A stretch of 64,000 bases of DNA from Polyangium mundeleinium (GTDB lineage: Bacteria; Myxococcota_A; Polyangia; Polyangiales; Polyangiaceae), in NCBI RefSeq assembly GCF_028369105.1, contig NZ_JAQNDO010000001.1, forward strand, positions 10,696,501-10,760,500, read 5' to 3'. Position 1 is the first letter of the stretch. Every line of letters begins with the position of its first letter. Positions 37,553-45,401 of this stretch are shown here, one piece after another. The notes under the pieces are model-generated. The model did not search any database, had not been told where the DNA came from, and saw nothing but the letters and a program-made list of their open reading frames with translations. The translations under genes were made by a program, and so were the position numbers.

Positions 37553-38136
37553 AAACAGGTCAAGCGCGGCTCCAGGCGGGCCGCGTAGTTCCAGCCCCAG
37601 TTGCTATCCCAGTTGCCGTGGGATTCGGCCGCGACCTGGATGTCCCACGCGTTCTGCGCGCCATTCTGGTTGAACGCCCAGTAAAAGAGGTTCGCCTCGG
37701 TGGGCGTCATGTCGCCGCAGACCCATTGCCCGCTGGAATAGGGCGGGAACGTGAGCCCGTCGCAAACCGAATACCCACCGTATCCGCCGTTGCTGCACCA
37801 GACGCAATTGCGCGGGCCCGAATCGAGCACCACGTAGGCGTCGTCATTCGTCCCGGCGCTCGCCGGAAGGAACGCGTCGTTGCCGTTGAGCTGGACGTAG
37901 ATGTTGATCTCGTTGTCCGGATACATGTCGCGGAGGTATCCGCGGTAGGCGACCGTGAGCAGGGCGTGGGCATCATAAAGATCCACGCTGTTCCGGAGGA
38001 TCTCGAAGGGCCCGGTATCGACGCTGTCGACGATGCCACAGGTCGGATAGCTGGGCGGATACATCGAGGCGTCGGCCTCGCGCGTCGAGAGGCCCAACGC
38101 GAGCGGGAGAGCGAGCAGGAAGAGTTTGGTTTTCAT
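37549..38136 (-). CDS. Secreted protein, 3' end set by an IS junction
   Basis: 195 residues. Signal peptide KTKLFLLALPLALGLSTREA-DA. The mature part is aromatic and Gly-rich with Cys pairs (NCVWCSNGGYGGYSVCDGL, GQWVCGDMTPTEANLFYWAF, SHGNWDSNWGWNYAARLEPR). Family not recognised. The stop codon lies in the CTAG at the end of the IS repeat, so the native C-terminus may be longer. Confidence 0.7.
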   Translation of the reverse strand: MKTKLFLLALPLALGLSTREADASMYPPSYPTCGIVDSVDTGPFEILRNSVDLYDAHALLTVAYRGYLRDMYPDNEINIYVQLNGNDAFLPASAGTNDDAYVVLDSGPRNCVWCSNGGYGGYSVCDGLTFPPYSSGQWVCGDMTPTEANLFYWAFNQNGAQNAWDIQVAAESHGNWDSNWGWNYAARLEPRLTCF

Positions 38137-38193
38137 GGGGAGATCCGGCCTATCGAACCACACGGCCGGCGTCAAGGCCGTGGCGTGCGGCGC

Positions 38194-39141
38194 TCAGCCG
38201 AGCAGCGCCTGGAGCTTCTCGGGATCATCCGTCTCGAACCAATCGACCCCGTACGCCACGAGCGTCCGGATCCGCTCGATCTCCTCCGGCTCGGGGAGCG
38301 GATGTTTCACGGACGACGTGTCGAGCGGGAACATCGTATACGCGCCGACGGCCATGTGGCGGTCGTGGAAGCGCTTCACCGTATTCGAATCGATGAGTGT
38401 GTGCTCGGCGTTCACCACGGTCGAGCCGAAGGCCCAGCCGACGGGATTCGCTTCCATCAGGGCATGGATGAGCATCTCCGGGTTCTGGTTGCCCGGCGCG
38501 CGCCCGATCTCGGCGCGTAGCTCGGGCAGGGAGCGGAGGAAGGGCTCGGTCCCGTCGAGGAAGTTGTCGTCGTAGGCGATGCCCGTATGCAGCGCGGCGT
38601 GGGCCTTCTCGACCGCGCCGAGCTTCCAGAAGTCGAAGGACGTGACCACGACGCGCGCCTCGGCGCCGGCGCGCCGGACGACCTCGGCGACGTGCGCGCC
38701 GACGTGCCGCTCGCCGAAGCTCGGGAGCTCGGGCTTGAGCTCGATATCCATCAAGAGCCGGCCCGAAAGCTCGGCGAGGACCTCTTCGAGGAGCGGAATG
38801 GGCTCCTCGGTGGGAAAATCGATCACGACCTCTTCGCCGCGCGCATTCTTCCCCATGGCGACGCGCTTCTGCAGGCGGAGGTTTGCGATCTCGTCCCATG
38901 TCATCTCCTGGATGCGCCCCTTCACGCCGGTCAGGCGCTCGGTGTCGGCGTCGTGGAAGACGACGACGCGCTCGTCCCGGGTGAGGAAGACGTCGAACTC
39001 GACGCCGGCGATGCCCATCGCGGCGGCCCGGCGAAAGCCGGCCATCGAGTTTTCCTGATGCAAGAGCGGGGTGCCGCGGTGCCCGAAGACGAGCGGTGTG
39101 GCCTTCGGCGCGAAGACGGGATGCTGGACCTTCGTGGACAT
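38194..39141 (-). CDS. Glycerophosphodiester phosphodiesterase
   Basis: 315 residues; ATG with GGGAGGG upstream. Catalytic core: VFGHRGTPLLHQENSMAGF (HR and E/N), GVEFDVFLTRDERVVVFHDA (ExD...HD), then LLMDIELKPELP and a C-terminal LVAYGVDWFETDDPEKLQAL, all standard GDPD. It hydrolyses glycerophosphodiesters to glycerol-3-phosphate and an alcohol. No signal peptide, so cytoplasmic. The start codon lies inside the 49-bp dispersed hairpin repeat and exists only because of a base that differs in the other copy. Confidence 0.92.
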   Translation of the reverse strand: MSTKVQHPVFAPKATPLVFGHRGTPLLHQENSMAGFRRAAAMGIAGVEFDVFLTRDERVVVFHDADTERLTGVKGRIQEMTWDEIANLRLQKRVAMGKNARGEEVVIDFPTEEPIPLLEEVLAELSGRLLMDIELKPELPSFGERHVGAHVAEVVRRAGAEARVVVTSFDFWKLGAVEKAHAALHTGIAYDDNFLDGTEPFLRSLPELRAEIGRAPGNQNPEMLIHALMEANPVGWAFGSTVVNAEHTLIDSNTVKRFHDRHMAVGAYTMFPLDTSSVKHPLPEPEEIERIRTLVAYGVDWFETDDPEKLQALLG

Positions 39142-39175
39142 GGGTTGCCCTCCCGGGAAGGAGCATCGCATGTCC
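39127..39175. repeat. 49-bp dispersed hairpin repeat, copy 2
   Basis: Matches 22511-22559 at 45 of 49 bases. Outer arms GGACATG/CATGTCC. It overlaps the ribosome site and start codon of the phosphodiesterase gene. Confidence 0.7.
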
Positions 39176-39227
39176 GCTTGCGGCAGGGGAGGATTCGCGC
39201 GCGGCCTTGGGTGGCGTCGAAGGGGGT

Positions 39228-39614
39228 GGACTCCGATCACGGGCTCGCCGACTCCGATGTCGAAGAGGGTGCACTCCGATCACGGGCTCGCCGACTCCGA
39301 TGTCGAAGAGGGTGGACTCCGATCACGGACTCGCCGACTCCGATATCAAAGAGGGGGGACTCCGATCACGGGCTCGCCGACTCCGATGTCGAAGAGGGGG
39401 CACTCCGATCACGGGCTCGCCGACTCCGATGTCGAAGAGGGGGGACTCCGATCACGGGCTCGCCGACTCCGATATCGAAGAGGGGGGACTCCGATCACGG
39501 GCTCGCCGACTCCGATGTCGAAGAGGGGGGACTCCGATCACGGGCTCGCTGACCCCGATATCGAAGGGGCAGCACTCCGATCACGGGCTCGCCGACCCCG
39601 ATGTCGAAGGGGGT
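39228..39614. repeat. 43-bp minisatellite, nine tandem units
   Basis: Nine head-to-tail units begin at 39228, 39271, 39314, 39357, 39400, 39443, 39486, 39529 and 39572; a partial unit precedes them. The consensus starts GGACTCCGATCACGGGCTCG and continues CCGACTCCGAT(G/A)TCGAAGAGGGG. Variation is concentrated at G/A in (G/A)TCGAA, GG/GC at the start, and in the last two units. The unit is not a multiple of three, so it is not a protein repeat. It fills the space between two minus-strand genes, upstream of the phosphodiesterase. Confidence 0.92.
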
Positions 39615-39636
39615 GGAACGACCGTTGCCGCAAAAT

Positions 39637-40524
39637 TCAGGAACGCCCCGGCACCGGCATGCACCTCGGCCCGCTGCACGGCACGTGCTCCGGGACGCAG
39701 CACGCTGCGCGCGAGGGGCCCAGCTCGACGTCCGTCACCCGTACCGTCAGGTCGGGCAGCGCGATCCTGCCCACCGCGGTCCACGCGCGCGTCTCGGCGC
39801 AGGCCGTGTGGCCCTCGGCCGGTGGGGGATCGAGCGCGAGCTCGCGCGACAGCACGCCATCGATCGGGAGCGACACGGCGCCGTCGTTCGCCTCGGCCTT
39901 GATGCCCGTCTCGGTCTCGATCAGCGCCGCGAGCTCCGGCGCTCGCAGATCACCCCGTGGGATCCGCGCGAGCTCTCCCCGCGCCCACGCGTGCGCCGTG
40001 GTGCCGTCGCCCCACGCGCCCGTCGCCGCGGCGCCCACGCGGATCGACGGCGGCGCCGCGGCGAACGGCGTCACGCAGCCCGTGCAGCGCGTTCCGTCGA
40101 GGCCCACGCCGTCCGTGCGTCCGAACGGGCCGACGAGCCCGGTGATCGTCGCGTCGCTCGCCGGCTGCCACAGGAGCAGCGCGCCGCGATCGTCGCCGTC
40201 GCGCACCAGACGGATCGCCACCGCCGGACCCAGCACCGACGCGGTCGGATTGCGATCGAGGCGGCCCACCATCGAGCCCGAGACCCCCTCGTCCTCCCGG
40301 TCGGGGCTCGCGCCGAGGTCGTTCCGCGCGTCGATCGTCCCGCGGTAGAGCACGGTGTCGTCCGCGTAGAGCCACGACATCCGGCGCCGCACCCCCTCGA
40401 CGCCTGCCGTTTGCACCGACGCGACCGCGGGATCCCTCGCGGGATCGACCGTCTCCCGCGGCACCGCGGGCGCTCCGCCGCACGCGCAGAGGGCCACGCC
40501 GAGCGCTGCTGCCATCGTCCGCAT
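39637..40524 (-). CDS. Lipoprotein of unknown function
   Basis: 295 residues. Signal MRTMAAALGVALCACGG with lipobox ALCAC. The mature part has no recognised domain: LYADDTVLYRGTIDARNDLG, ITGLVGPFGRTDGVGLDGTR, CTGCVTPF, and a Cys-rich C-terminus (CCVPEHVPCSGPRCMPVPGR). The second half has NDGAVSLPIDGVLSRELALD. It is downstream of the minisatellite's opposite side and shares no overlap with neighbours. Confidence 0.72.
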   Translation of the reverse strand: MRTMAAALGVALCACGGAPAVPRETVDPARDPAVASVQTAGVEGVRRRMSWLYADDTVLYRGTIDARNDLGASPDREDEGVSGSMVGRLDRNPTASVLGPAVAIRLVRDGDDRGALLLWQPASDATITGLVGPFGRTDGVGLDGTRCTGCVTPFAAAPPSIRVGAAATGAWGDGTTAHAWARGELARIPRGDLRAPELAALIETETGIKAEANDGAVSLPIDGVLSRELALDPPPAEGHTACAETRAWTAVGRIALPDLTVRVTDVELGPSRAACCVPEHVPCSGPRCMPVPGRS

Positions 40525-40630
40525 GCCCACAGCGTGCCAGAGAGAAACGGCTCGCGCACCCGCGTCCTGTTGGCGTAGACCTGAACCCCTTCCTCCCACG
40601 TGCGAAGCTGCGGCAGGCAGGGACCGTCCC

Positions 40631-41434
40631 ATGACGACCTGGATCCGTGAAGTCTGCGAAACGAACGGCATCCACATCCACTACCTCCGAACGGGAGGCG
40701 CCAAGGTTCCCGTCGTTCTGCTCCATGGATTGATGGGGAGCGGCGCCTGCTGGACTCCCCTGGCGCGGGCGCTCGAAGGTGAATTCGACGTCGTCATGCC
40801 CGACGCCAGAGGGCACGGCGGTTCGAGCGCGCCGCACCACGGATACCGGTACGACGATCACGCGAGCGACGTCGTAGGCCTCATCCGCGGCCTCGGGCTC
40901 TCCCGTCCGGTTCTGCTTGGCCACTCGATGGGCGGCATGACCGCCGCGGTCGTGGCGAGTCGAGGGGCGGGGGTCCTCCGCGGCCTCATCCTGGTCGACC
41001 CGACGTTCTTGAGCCCCGAGCGCCAACGCGAGGTGCGCGACAGCGACGTCGCCGATCAACACCGCCAGGCCCTCGGTTTCCAGAAGTCTGACCTCGTTGC
41101 GCAGGCCCGAGCCCGACACCCGCGTCGCTCGCCCGAGATCGTCGAGCTTCAAGCCGAGGCGAGACGGAAGACCCGCATGAGCGCGTTCGACGTTCTCACG
41201 CCGCCCAACCCCGCGTATCGCGACGTGGTGCGCGCGATGGACGTCCCGAGCCTGCTCGTCATGGGTGACAGCAGCCCCGTCGTCACGCTCGAGATGGCAA
41301 CGGAACTGCGGCGTCTCAACCCACGCGTACGAATCGAACAGGTACAGGACGCCGGCCACGGCCTTCCATTTGAACAACCCGAGCGCCTGGGAGAGGTGGT
41401 CCTGTCGTTCTTGCGTGAGCTGAGTCAGGGGTAG
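40631..41434 (+). CDS. Alpha/beta-hydrolase
   Basis: 267 residues. [14 protein letters not shown] (oxyanion), [28 protein letters not shown] with Ser in GHSMGG (about 100), [13 protein letters not shown] (acid Asp) and [12 protein letters not shown] (His), i.e. a full catalytic triad of the esterase/haloperoxidase type. Cytoplasmic. It precedes the two-component cluster but is separated from it by about 190 bases that hold the 18-bp motif, so it is probably a separate unit. Confidence 0.88.
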   Translation: MTTWIREVCETNGIHIHYLRTGGAKVPVVLLHGLMGSGACWTPLARALEGEFDVVMPDARGHGGSSAPHHGYRYDDHASDVVGLIRGLGLSRPVLLGHSMGGMTAAVVASRGAGVLRGLILVDPTFLSPERQREVRDSDVADQHRQALGFQKSDLVAQARARHPRRSPEIVELQAEARRKTRMSAFDVLTPPNPAYRDVVRAMDVPSLLVMGDSSPVVTLEMATELRRLNPRVRIEQVQDAGHGLPFEQPERLGEVVLSFLRELSQG

Positions 41435-41461
41435 TTCGCGGATCTCGATCCGTCGTTGGTT

Positions 41462-41500
41462 TGGACGATCGCGAATGGATCCTGGACGACCGAGAATGGA
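41462..41500. promoter_or_regulatory. Two 18-bp direct motifs upstream of the FixJ-type regulator
   Basis: TGGACGATCGCGAATGGA (41462-41479) and TGGACGACCGAGAATGGA (41483-41500), spaced 21 bases start to start, i.e. two helical turns. A third copy (TGGACGATTGCGAATGGA) lies at 44488-44505, upstream of the SDR-ALDH operon. Likely binding sites of a shared regulator, possibly the FixJ-type protein itself. Confidence 0.6.
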
Positions 41501-41625
41501 CGACGTCGCGTCGTCGCGGTACGCTCTCGGGGCATGACGTTCGTCTCGCTACGGGGAGCGCGCCTCGGGGAAGCCGACCTTCCCTGGGATCGCATGCGCA
41601 ACCAGGGCGACCGCGGCGGTGCCAC

Positions 41626-42237
41626 GTGAGTCGAGACGACGCGACGGTCTACGTCGTCGACGACGACGCGAGCGTCCGTGCGGGGCTCTCCACGTTGCTC
41701 CGTTCTCTCGGGTACCGCGTCGCCCTCTTCGAAGACGCGGACCAGTTTCTCAGGGCCAAGTTGGAGGATCATGCATCCTGCCTGTTGCTGGACCTGCAAC
41801 TCCCCGGCATCGATGGGCTCGAGCTTCAGCGTCAGCTCCTGGCGCAGGATCGACCGCTCCCCATCGTCTTCCTCACGGGACGGGGGGACATTCCGACCAC
41901 GGTGCGAGCCATCAAGGCGGGCGCCGACGATTTTCTGACCAAGCCGTTCGTCGCGGACGAGCTCGCGGCCGTGGTCGCGACCGCCATCGAGCGGGACAGG
42001 CACGCACGCGCCCGTCGGCAGGAGCTCTTGGAGTTGCGTGGGCGATACGAAGCGCTCACGCCACGTGAGCGCGAAGTGATGGCGCGTGTCGTCGATGGAC
42101 TGCTCAACAAGCAGATCGCGGCGGAGTTCGGCACCGCGGAGTTCACGGTCAAGGAGCAGCGCGGTCACGTGATGCGCAAGATGAAGGCGGGGTCCGTGGC
42201 CGAGCTCGTGCGCATGTCCGCCCGGCTGGGACGCTGA
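41626..42237 (+). CDS. FixJ-type response regulator
   Basis: 203 residues from GTG. Receiver domain: [40 protein letters not shown] (phosphorylated Asp near 56), [28 protein letters not shown]-terminal LuxR-type [43 protein letters not shown]. The receiver with IPTT and LuxR HTH is the FixJ/NodW/TodT pattern. It probably pairs with the PAS kinase 500 bases downstream. The frame stays open upstream, but the receiver starts here. Confidence 0.9.
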   Translation: MSRDDATVYVVDDDASVRAGLSTLLRSLGYRVALFEDADQFLRAKLEDHASCLLLDLQLPGIDGLELQRQLLAQDRPLPIVFLTGRGDIPTTVRAIKAGADDFLTKPFVADELAAVVATAIERDRHARARRQELLELRGRYEALTPREREVMARVVDGLLNKQIAAEFGTAEFTVKEQRGHVMRKMKAGSVAELVRMSARLGR

Positions 42238-42243
42238 ATGCCG

Positions 42244-42624
42244 CTAGGGCGTGGCGCGCGCGACCGCCTCGGCGATCGTGTCGAAGAGCACGGCCGCCAC
42301 GGGCGGCTTCAGCAGGAAGGCGTGCGCCCCGGCGTCGAGGGCGCGGGTCCGCAGCTCTTCGTTCTGCCGCGCCGTGAGCACGACCGTCGGAATCGTGAGT
42401 GGCTTTCCGAGCTGCGCCAAGAGCGCGAGCCCGCCCATTCCGTCCATTTCCAGGTCGAGAATCAGGCATCGAGCCTCGTCTCGCTCCGCACTCGCGAGGA
42501 AGGCTTCGGCGCTCCCGAACGTCGCGACGCGGAAGCCGACAGACCTCAACAGGCTGCTGAGAGACTTCAGGATTCCAGGATCGTCGTCGACGACGGCAAT
42601 CAGTTCGCGGGCAGACACGCGCAC
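42244..42624 (-). CDS. Single-domain response regulator
   Basis: 126 residues, GTG start with GAGGA. Receiver only: IAVVDDDPGILKSLSSLLRS, LILDLEMDGMGGLALLAQLG (Asp near 57), PTVVLTARQNEELRTRALDA, AFLLKPPV. The acid pocket, phospho-acceptor and Lys are present; no output domain. It could act as a phosphate sink or shuttle for the neighbouring kinase. It stands convergent to the FixJ-type gene and divergent from the kinase. Confidence 0.88.
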   Translation of the reverse strand: MRVSARELIAVVDDDPGILKSLSSLLRSVGFRVATFGSAEAFLASAERDEARCLILDLEMDGMGGLALLAQLGKPLTIPTVVLTARQNEELRTRALDAGAHAFLLKPPVAAVLFDTIAEAVARATP

Positions 42625-42754
42625 GTATTCCTCACGTTCGAGCGTGCTAACGTCGGCACGGGCTGTGCGTGCGAGGCCACCACCTGGTGCAGGCTACGCG
42701 ATCCGTCGCTGCAGCTCCACCCCACCAAGGTAGGGTTGGTAAGGGGAGGCGACC

Positions 42755-44308
42755 ATGATTCTCGAGCGCATCGCGCTTAGTTCGTTCGCGGAGTTTCGGA
42801 CGCCACCCGAAGCGGAAGTCGCTCGCCTGGCCGAGGAACTGCTCGAGCGCGCTCTGGACCAAGCGAACGCATTCGGTGGGGCCGTGTACCTCGCAGCGCC
42901 CGAGCCACCCGCGATGGCGAAGGAACGCGTCGACGGAGAGCTCCCGCGTGAGCTCCTCGAGCTCGTGTGGAACGGGAGCGAGGCCCTGCGGCTCGCGACG
43001 GCAGGCGAGGTCGGTGAGCAGCTCCTGATTCCGCTGCGCCACCAACTCGGGCCGATCGGGGTGTTGCAGGTCGTCTTCGAGCACGGCCGTTCTGTGGGAA
43101 ACGAAACGCTGGCCGCACTCTTGCCGCTCATCGAGCGATTTGCTGCCGCTCATGAGAGAGCACGCCTCGGCGCCATGCTCGAGCGTGAGCGACGCGCACG
43201 GCTCGATGCCGAGACCGTGCTCCGCGAGACCACGAGCATGCTCGTGAAGCATCAGCAGGTCGGGAGGATGGGAGACTTCCGGTACAACACCCGCACGCGG
43301 CAGTCGTTCGCTTCGCTCGAGTGCTACAAGCTCTTCGGTCTGGATCCGACGCTCGCGGTGGTCGATTTCGAGGTGTGGGCCGAGAAGATCATCCCCGAAG
43401 ACCGACAACGCACGGTGGACGAACTCACCACGAGCGTCGCCAACCTGCTGCCCATGAACTTCGAGTATCGGGTCGTTCTCGATGGGCAGATTCGCCGGCT
43501 CCAGTGCATGGGTGACGTGGACCGCGATCACCACGGCGACCTCTACTACTACGGCGTGCTCACCGACGTGACGGAACGGCGGGAGACCGAGGCGGCCCTC
43601 CGCCGGCAGCAGTCCGAGCTCGAAAACGCGCTTCGTCTCGCGTCGCTCGGGGAGCTCGCGGGTTCCATCATTCACGAAATCAATCAGCCGCTCACCGCGA
43701 TCGCGGCGAGCGCCGAGGCCAGCCTGCGCTGGCTCGCCCACTCGCCTCCGGAGCTCGACGAGGCGAGGGAGGCCGCGGAAGGCGCAGTCCGGGACGTCCA
43801 CCGTGTCGTGGCCGTGATGAACGGTCTGAGGTCGCTCGTGAGGGGCAGCGACCTTCAACGGAGCCGCGTTCGAATCAACGACCTGTTGCGCGACGTGCTG
43901 GCCATGACGCGCGTGGAGCTCGACCGGGCGCGCATTCGAACGCAGGGGGAGCTGGAGGACGTCCCGGAGGTCGACGGTGACGTCACGCAGCTGCAGCAGG
44001 CCATCTTCAATCTCATCCGAAACGCCATCGACGTGCTCAAACTCGTGGTGGGTCGCGAGCGACTCCTCACGCTTCGCAGCGCGGTCGACGGCGACGGCGT
44101 GCGGGTTTCGATCGTGGACGTCGGAGATCCGATCTCCCCCGCGCAGCAAGCGAAGCTGTTCGAGCCGTTGTTCACGACGAAGGTGGATGGGCTCGGCTTC
44201 GGTCTGACGATCACGCGCAAGATCGTGTTGGCCCACGGAGGCCGCATCTGGGCGGAGCCCATGCAGCCGTTCGGCATGGCCGTGCATCTGGTCCTGCCTC
44301 GCCTTTAA
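42755..44308 (+). CDS. PAS-domain sensor histidine kinase
   Basis: 517 residues, no membrane segment, so a soluble sensor. N-terminal GAF-like region (about 1-140), PAS (about 170-285: MGDFRYNTRTRQSFASLECY through YYYGVLTDVTERRE), HisKA with LASLGELAGSIIHEINQPLT (His near 307), and HATPase: AIFNLIRNAIDVLKLVVG (N box), IVDVGDPISPAQQAKLFEPL (G1), FTTKVDGLGFGLTITRKIVL (G2). The G1 box reads DVGDP where the family usually has DxGxG. ATG follows GGGGAGG. Probable partner of the FixJ-type regulator. Confidence 0.9.
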   Translation: MILERIALSSFAEFRTPPEAEVARLAEELLERALDQANAFGGAVYLAAPEPPAMAKERVDGELPRELLELVWNGSEALRLATAGEVGEQLLIPLRHQLGPIGVLQVVFEHGRSVGNETLAALLPLIERFAAAHERARLGAMLERERRARLDAETVLRETTSMLVKHQQVGRMGDFRYNTRTRQSFASLECYKLFGLDPTLAVVDFEVWAEKIIPEDRQRTVDELTTSVANLLPMNFEYRVVLDGQIRRLQCMGDVDRDHHGDLYYYGVLTDVTERRETEAALRRQQSELENALRLASLGELAGSIIHEINQPLTAIAASAEASLRWLAHSPPELDEAREAAEGAVRDVHRVVAVMNGLRSLVRGSDLQRSRVRINDLLRDVLAMTRVELDRARIRTQGELEDVPEVDGDVTQLQQAIFNLIRNAIDVLKLVVGRERLLTLRSAVDGDGVRVSIVDVGDPISPAQQAKLFEPLFTTKVDGLGFGLTITRKIVLAHGGRIWAEPMQPFGMAVHLVLPRL

Positions 44309-44335
44309 ACTCCTCTCGCGCGGAGGCGCGCACGA

Positions 44336-44383
44336 CGAGACGCGCCATACCCTACCAAGAGAGGGTGGAAGAGGCGCGTCTCG
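44336..44383 (+). terminator. Hairpin after the histidine kinase gene
   Basis: CGAGACGCGCC (44336-44346) pairs perfectly with GGCGCGTCTCG (44373-44383); inside, ACCCT (44349-44353) pairs with AGGGT (44362-44366). It starts 28 bases after the kinase stop. No T-run, which is common in very GC-rich genomes. Confidence 0.5.
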
Positions 44384-44487
44384 GCCGATAGGTTAAGCGC
44401 ACCAATCAGCGTCGTTCCCGACGAGCTTGCACGCAAGAGCCGTGGGTGCACCCGCGCACCCGCGACGGCGAATCTCGCTCGACACTC

Positions 44488-44505
44488 TGGACGATTGCGA
44501 ATGGA
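44488..44505. promoter_or_regulatory. Third copy of the 18-bp motif, upstream of the SDR-ALDH operon
   Basis: TGGACGATTGCGAATGGA, one base different from the copy at 41462. Located 117 bases before the SDR start. Confidence 0.6.
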
Positions 44506-44621
44506 TGACAGTTCTCGCGAACCGCTGCGAGCACCACGACGGAGCCGCAGCGTGACGCATGACGTGACGCGACCCGCATGGGTCGTCCACTTCCAAACCA
44601 CGTCGGAAACGGAGCATGAGC

Positions 44622-45356
44622 ATGAAGACGGTATTGATCACGGGTTGCTCGTCTGGGTACGGGCTCGAGACGGCGCGCTGCTTTCACGAGCGCGGGTGGC
44701 GGGTCATCGCGACGATGCGAACCCCCCGCGAAGATCTCTTTCCGCGTTCGGAGCGTATGCGCGTCCTCGCGCTGGACGTGACGAGCGCGGCGAGCATCGC
44801 GAACGCAATCGACGCGAGTGGACCCCTCGACGCGCTCGTCAACAACGCCGGCATCGGCGTCGTCGGCGCGTTCGAGGCGACGCCGATGTCGCACGTCCGC
44901 AAGATCTTCGAGACGAACACGTTCGGCGTGATGGCAATGACGCAGGCCGTTATCCCGCAATTCCGCGCGCGCAAGTCGGGTGTGGTCGTGAACGTGACCT
45001 CCAGCGTGACGCTCACCCCGATGCCGCTCACGTCGGCCTACACCGCCAGCAAGATGGCCATCGAAGGTTTCACGGGGTCGCTCGCGCTGGAGCTTCAAGC
45101 ATTCAACGTGCGCGCCAAGCTCGTTGAACCCGGATACGGCCCGTCCACGAATTTCGCTCAGAACACGGACATCCCGGTCGCGGACCTGATTCCCGCGGCC
45201 TACGCCGCGTTCGCCGAACCCATCTTCGCAGGCTTCGCGAATCCGCCCGCGGTGACCACTCCATCGGACGTGGCCGACGCGGTGTGGAGAGCCGCGAACG
45301 ACGTTTCCAGTCAACTCCGCTTTCCGGCGGGCGCGGACGCTTTGGCGCTCGTCTAG
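44622..45356 (+). CDS. Short-chain dehydrogenase/reductase
   Basis: 244 residues. ATG at 44622 is preferred because GGAG lies 7 bases upstream. Cofactor motif TGCSSGYG (8-15), NNAGIG, catalytic YTASK and the upstream Ser in VTSSVTLTPMPL. Classical NAD(P)-dependent SDR. It is followed after 45 bases by an aldehyde dehydrogenase, so the pair could oxidise an alcohol to an acid in two steps. A close paralogue lies at 56576-57313, with long identical runs such as ATPM and FETNTFGVMAMTQAV. Confidence 0.9.
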   Translation: MKTVLITGCSSGYGLETARCFHERGWRVIATMRTPREDLFPRSERMRVLALDVTSAASIANAIDASGPLDALVNNAGIGVVGAFEATPMSHVRKIFETNTFGVMAMTQAVIPQFRARKSGVVVNVTSSVTLTPMPLTSAYTASKMAIEGFTGSLALELQAFNVRAKLVEPGYGPSTNFAQNTDIPVADLIPAAYAAFAEPIFAGFANPPAVTTPSDVADAVWRAANDVSSQLRFPAGADALALV

Positions 45357-45401
45357 CGATCGCAATCGAAAGAGACAACTCGACAAAGTGAGATACGAAC
45401 C

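Larger units (their letters stand above)
44309..44621. other. 313-bp intergenic region with terminator hairpin and 18-bp motif
   Basis: Holds the nested hairpin at 44336-44383 near the kinase end and, further on, the TGGACGAT-type motif at 44488-44505 in front of the SDR gene. Nothing else recognised. Confidence 0.5.

Noticed and set aside
39228-39614. CRISPR array
   Set aside because: The 43-bp units follow each other directly with no spacers and no cas genes nearby; it is a minisatellite.
39071-40348. Long plus-strand coding frame through the minisatellite
   Set aside because: All three plus-strand frames are open there because the 43-bp unit has no stop in any frame; none has a good start and the second half is antisense to a lipoprotein gene.
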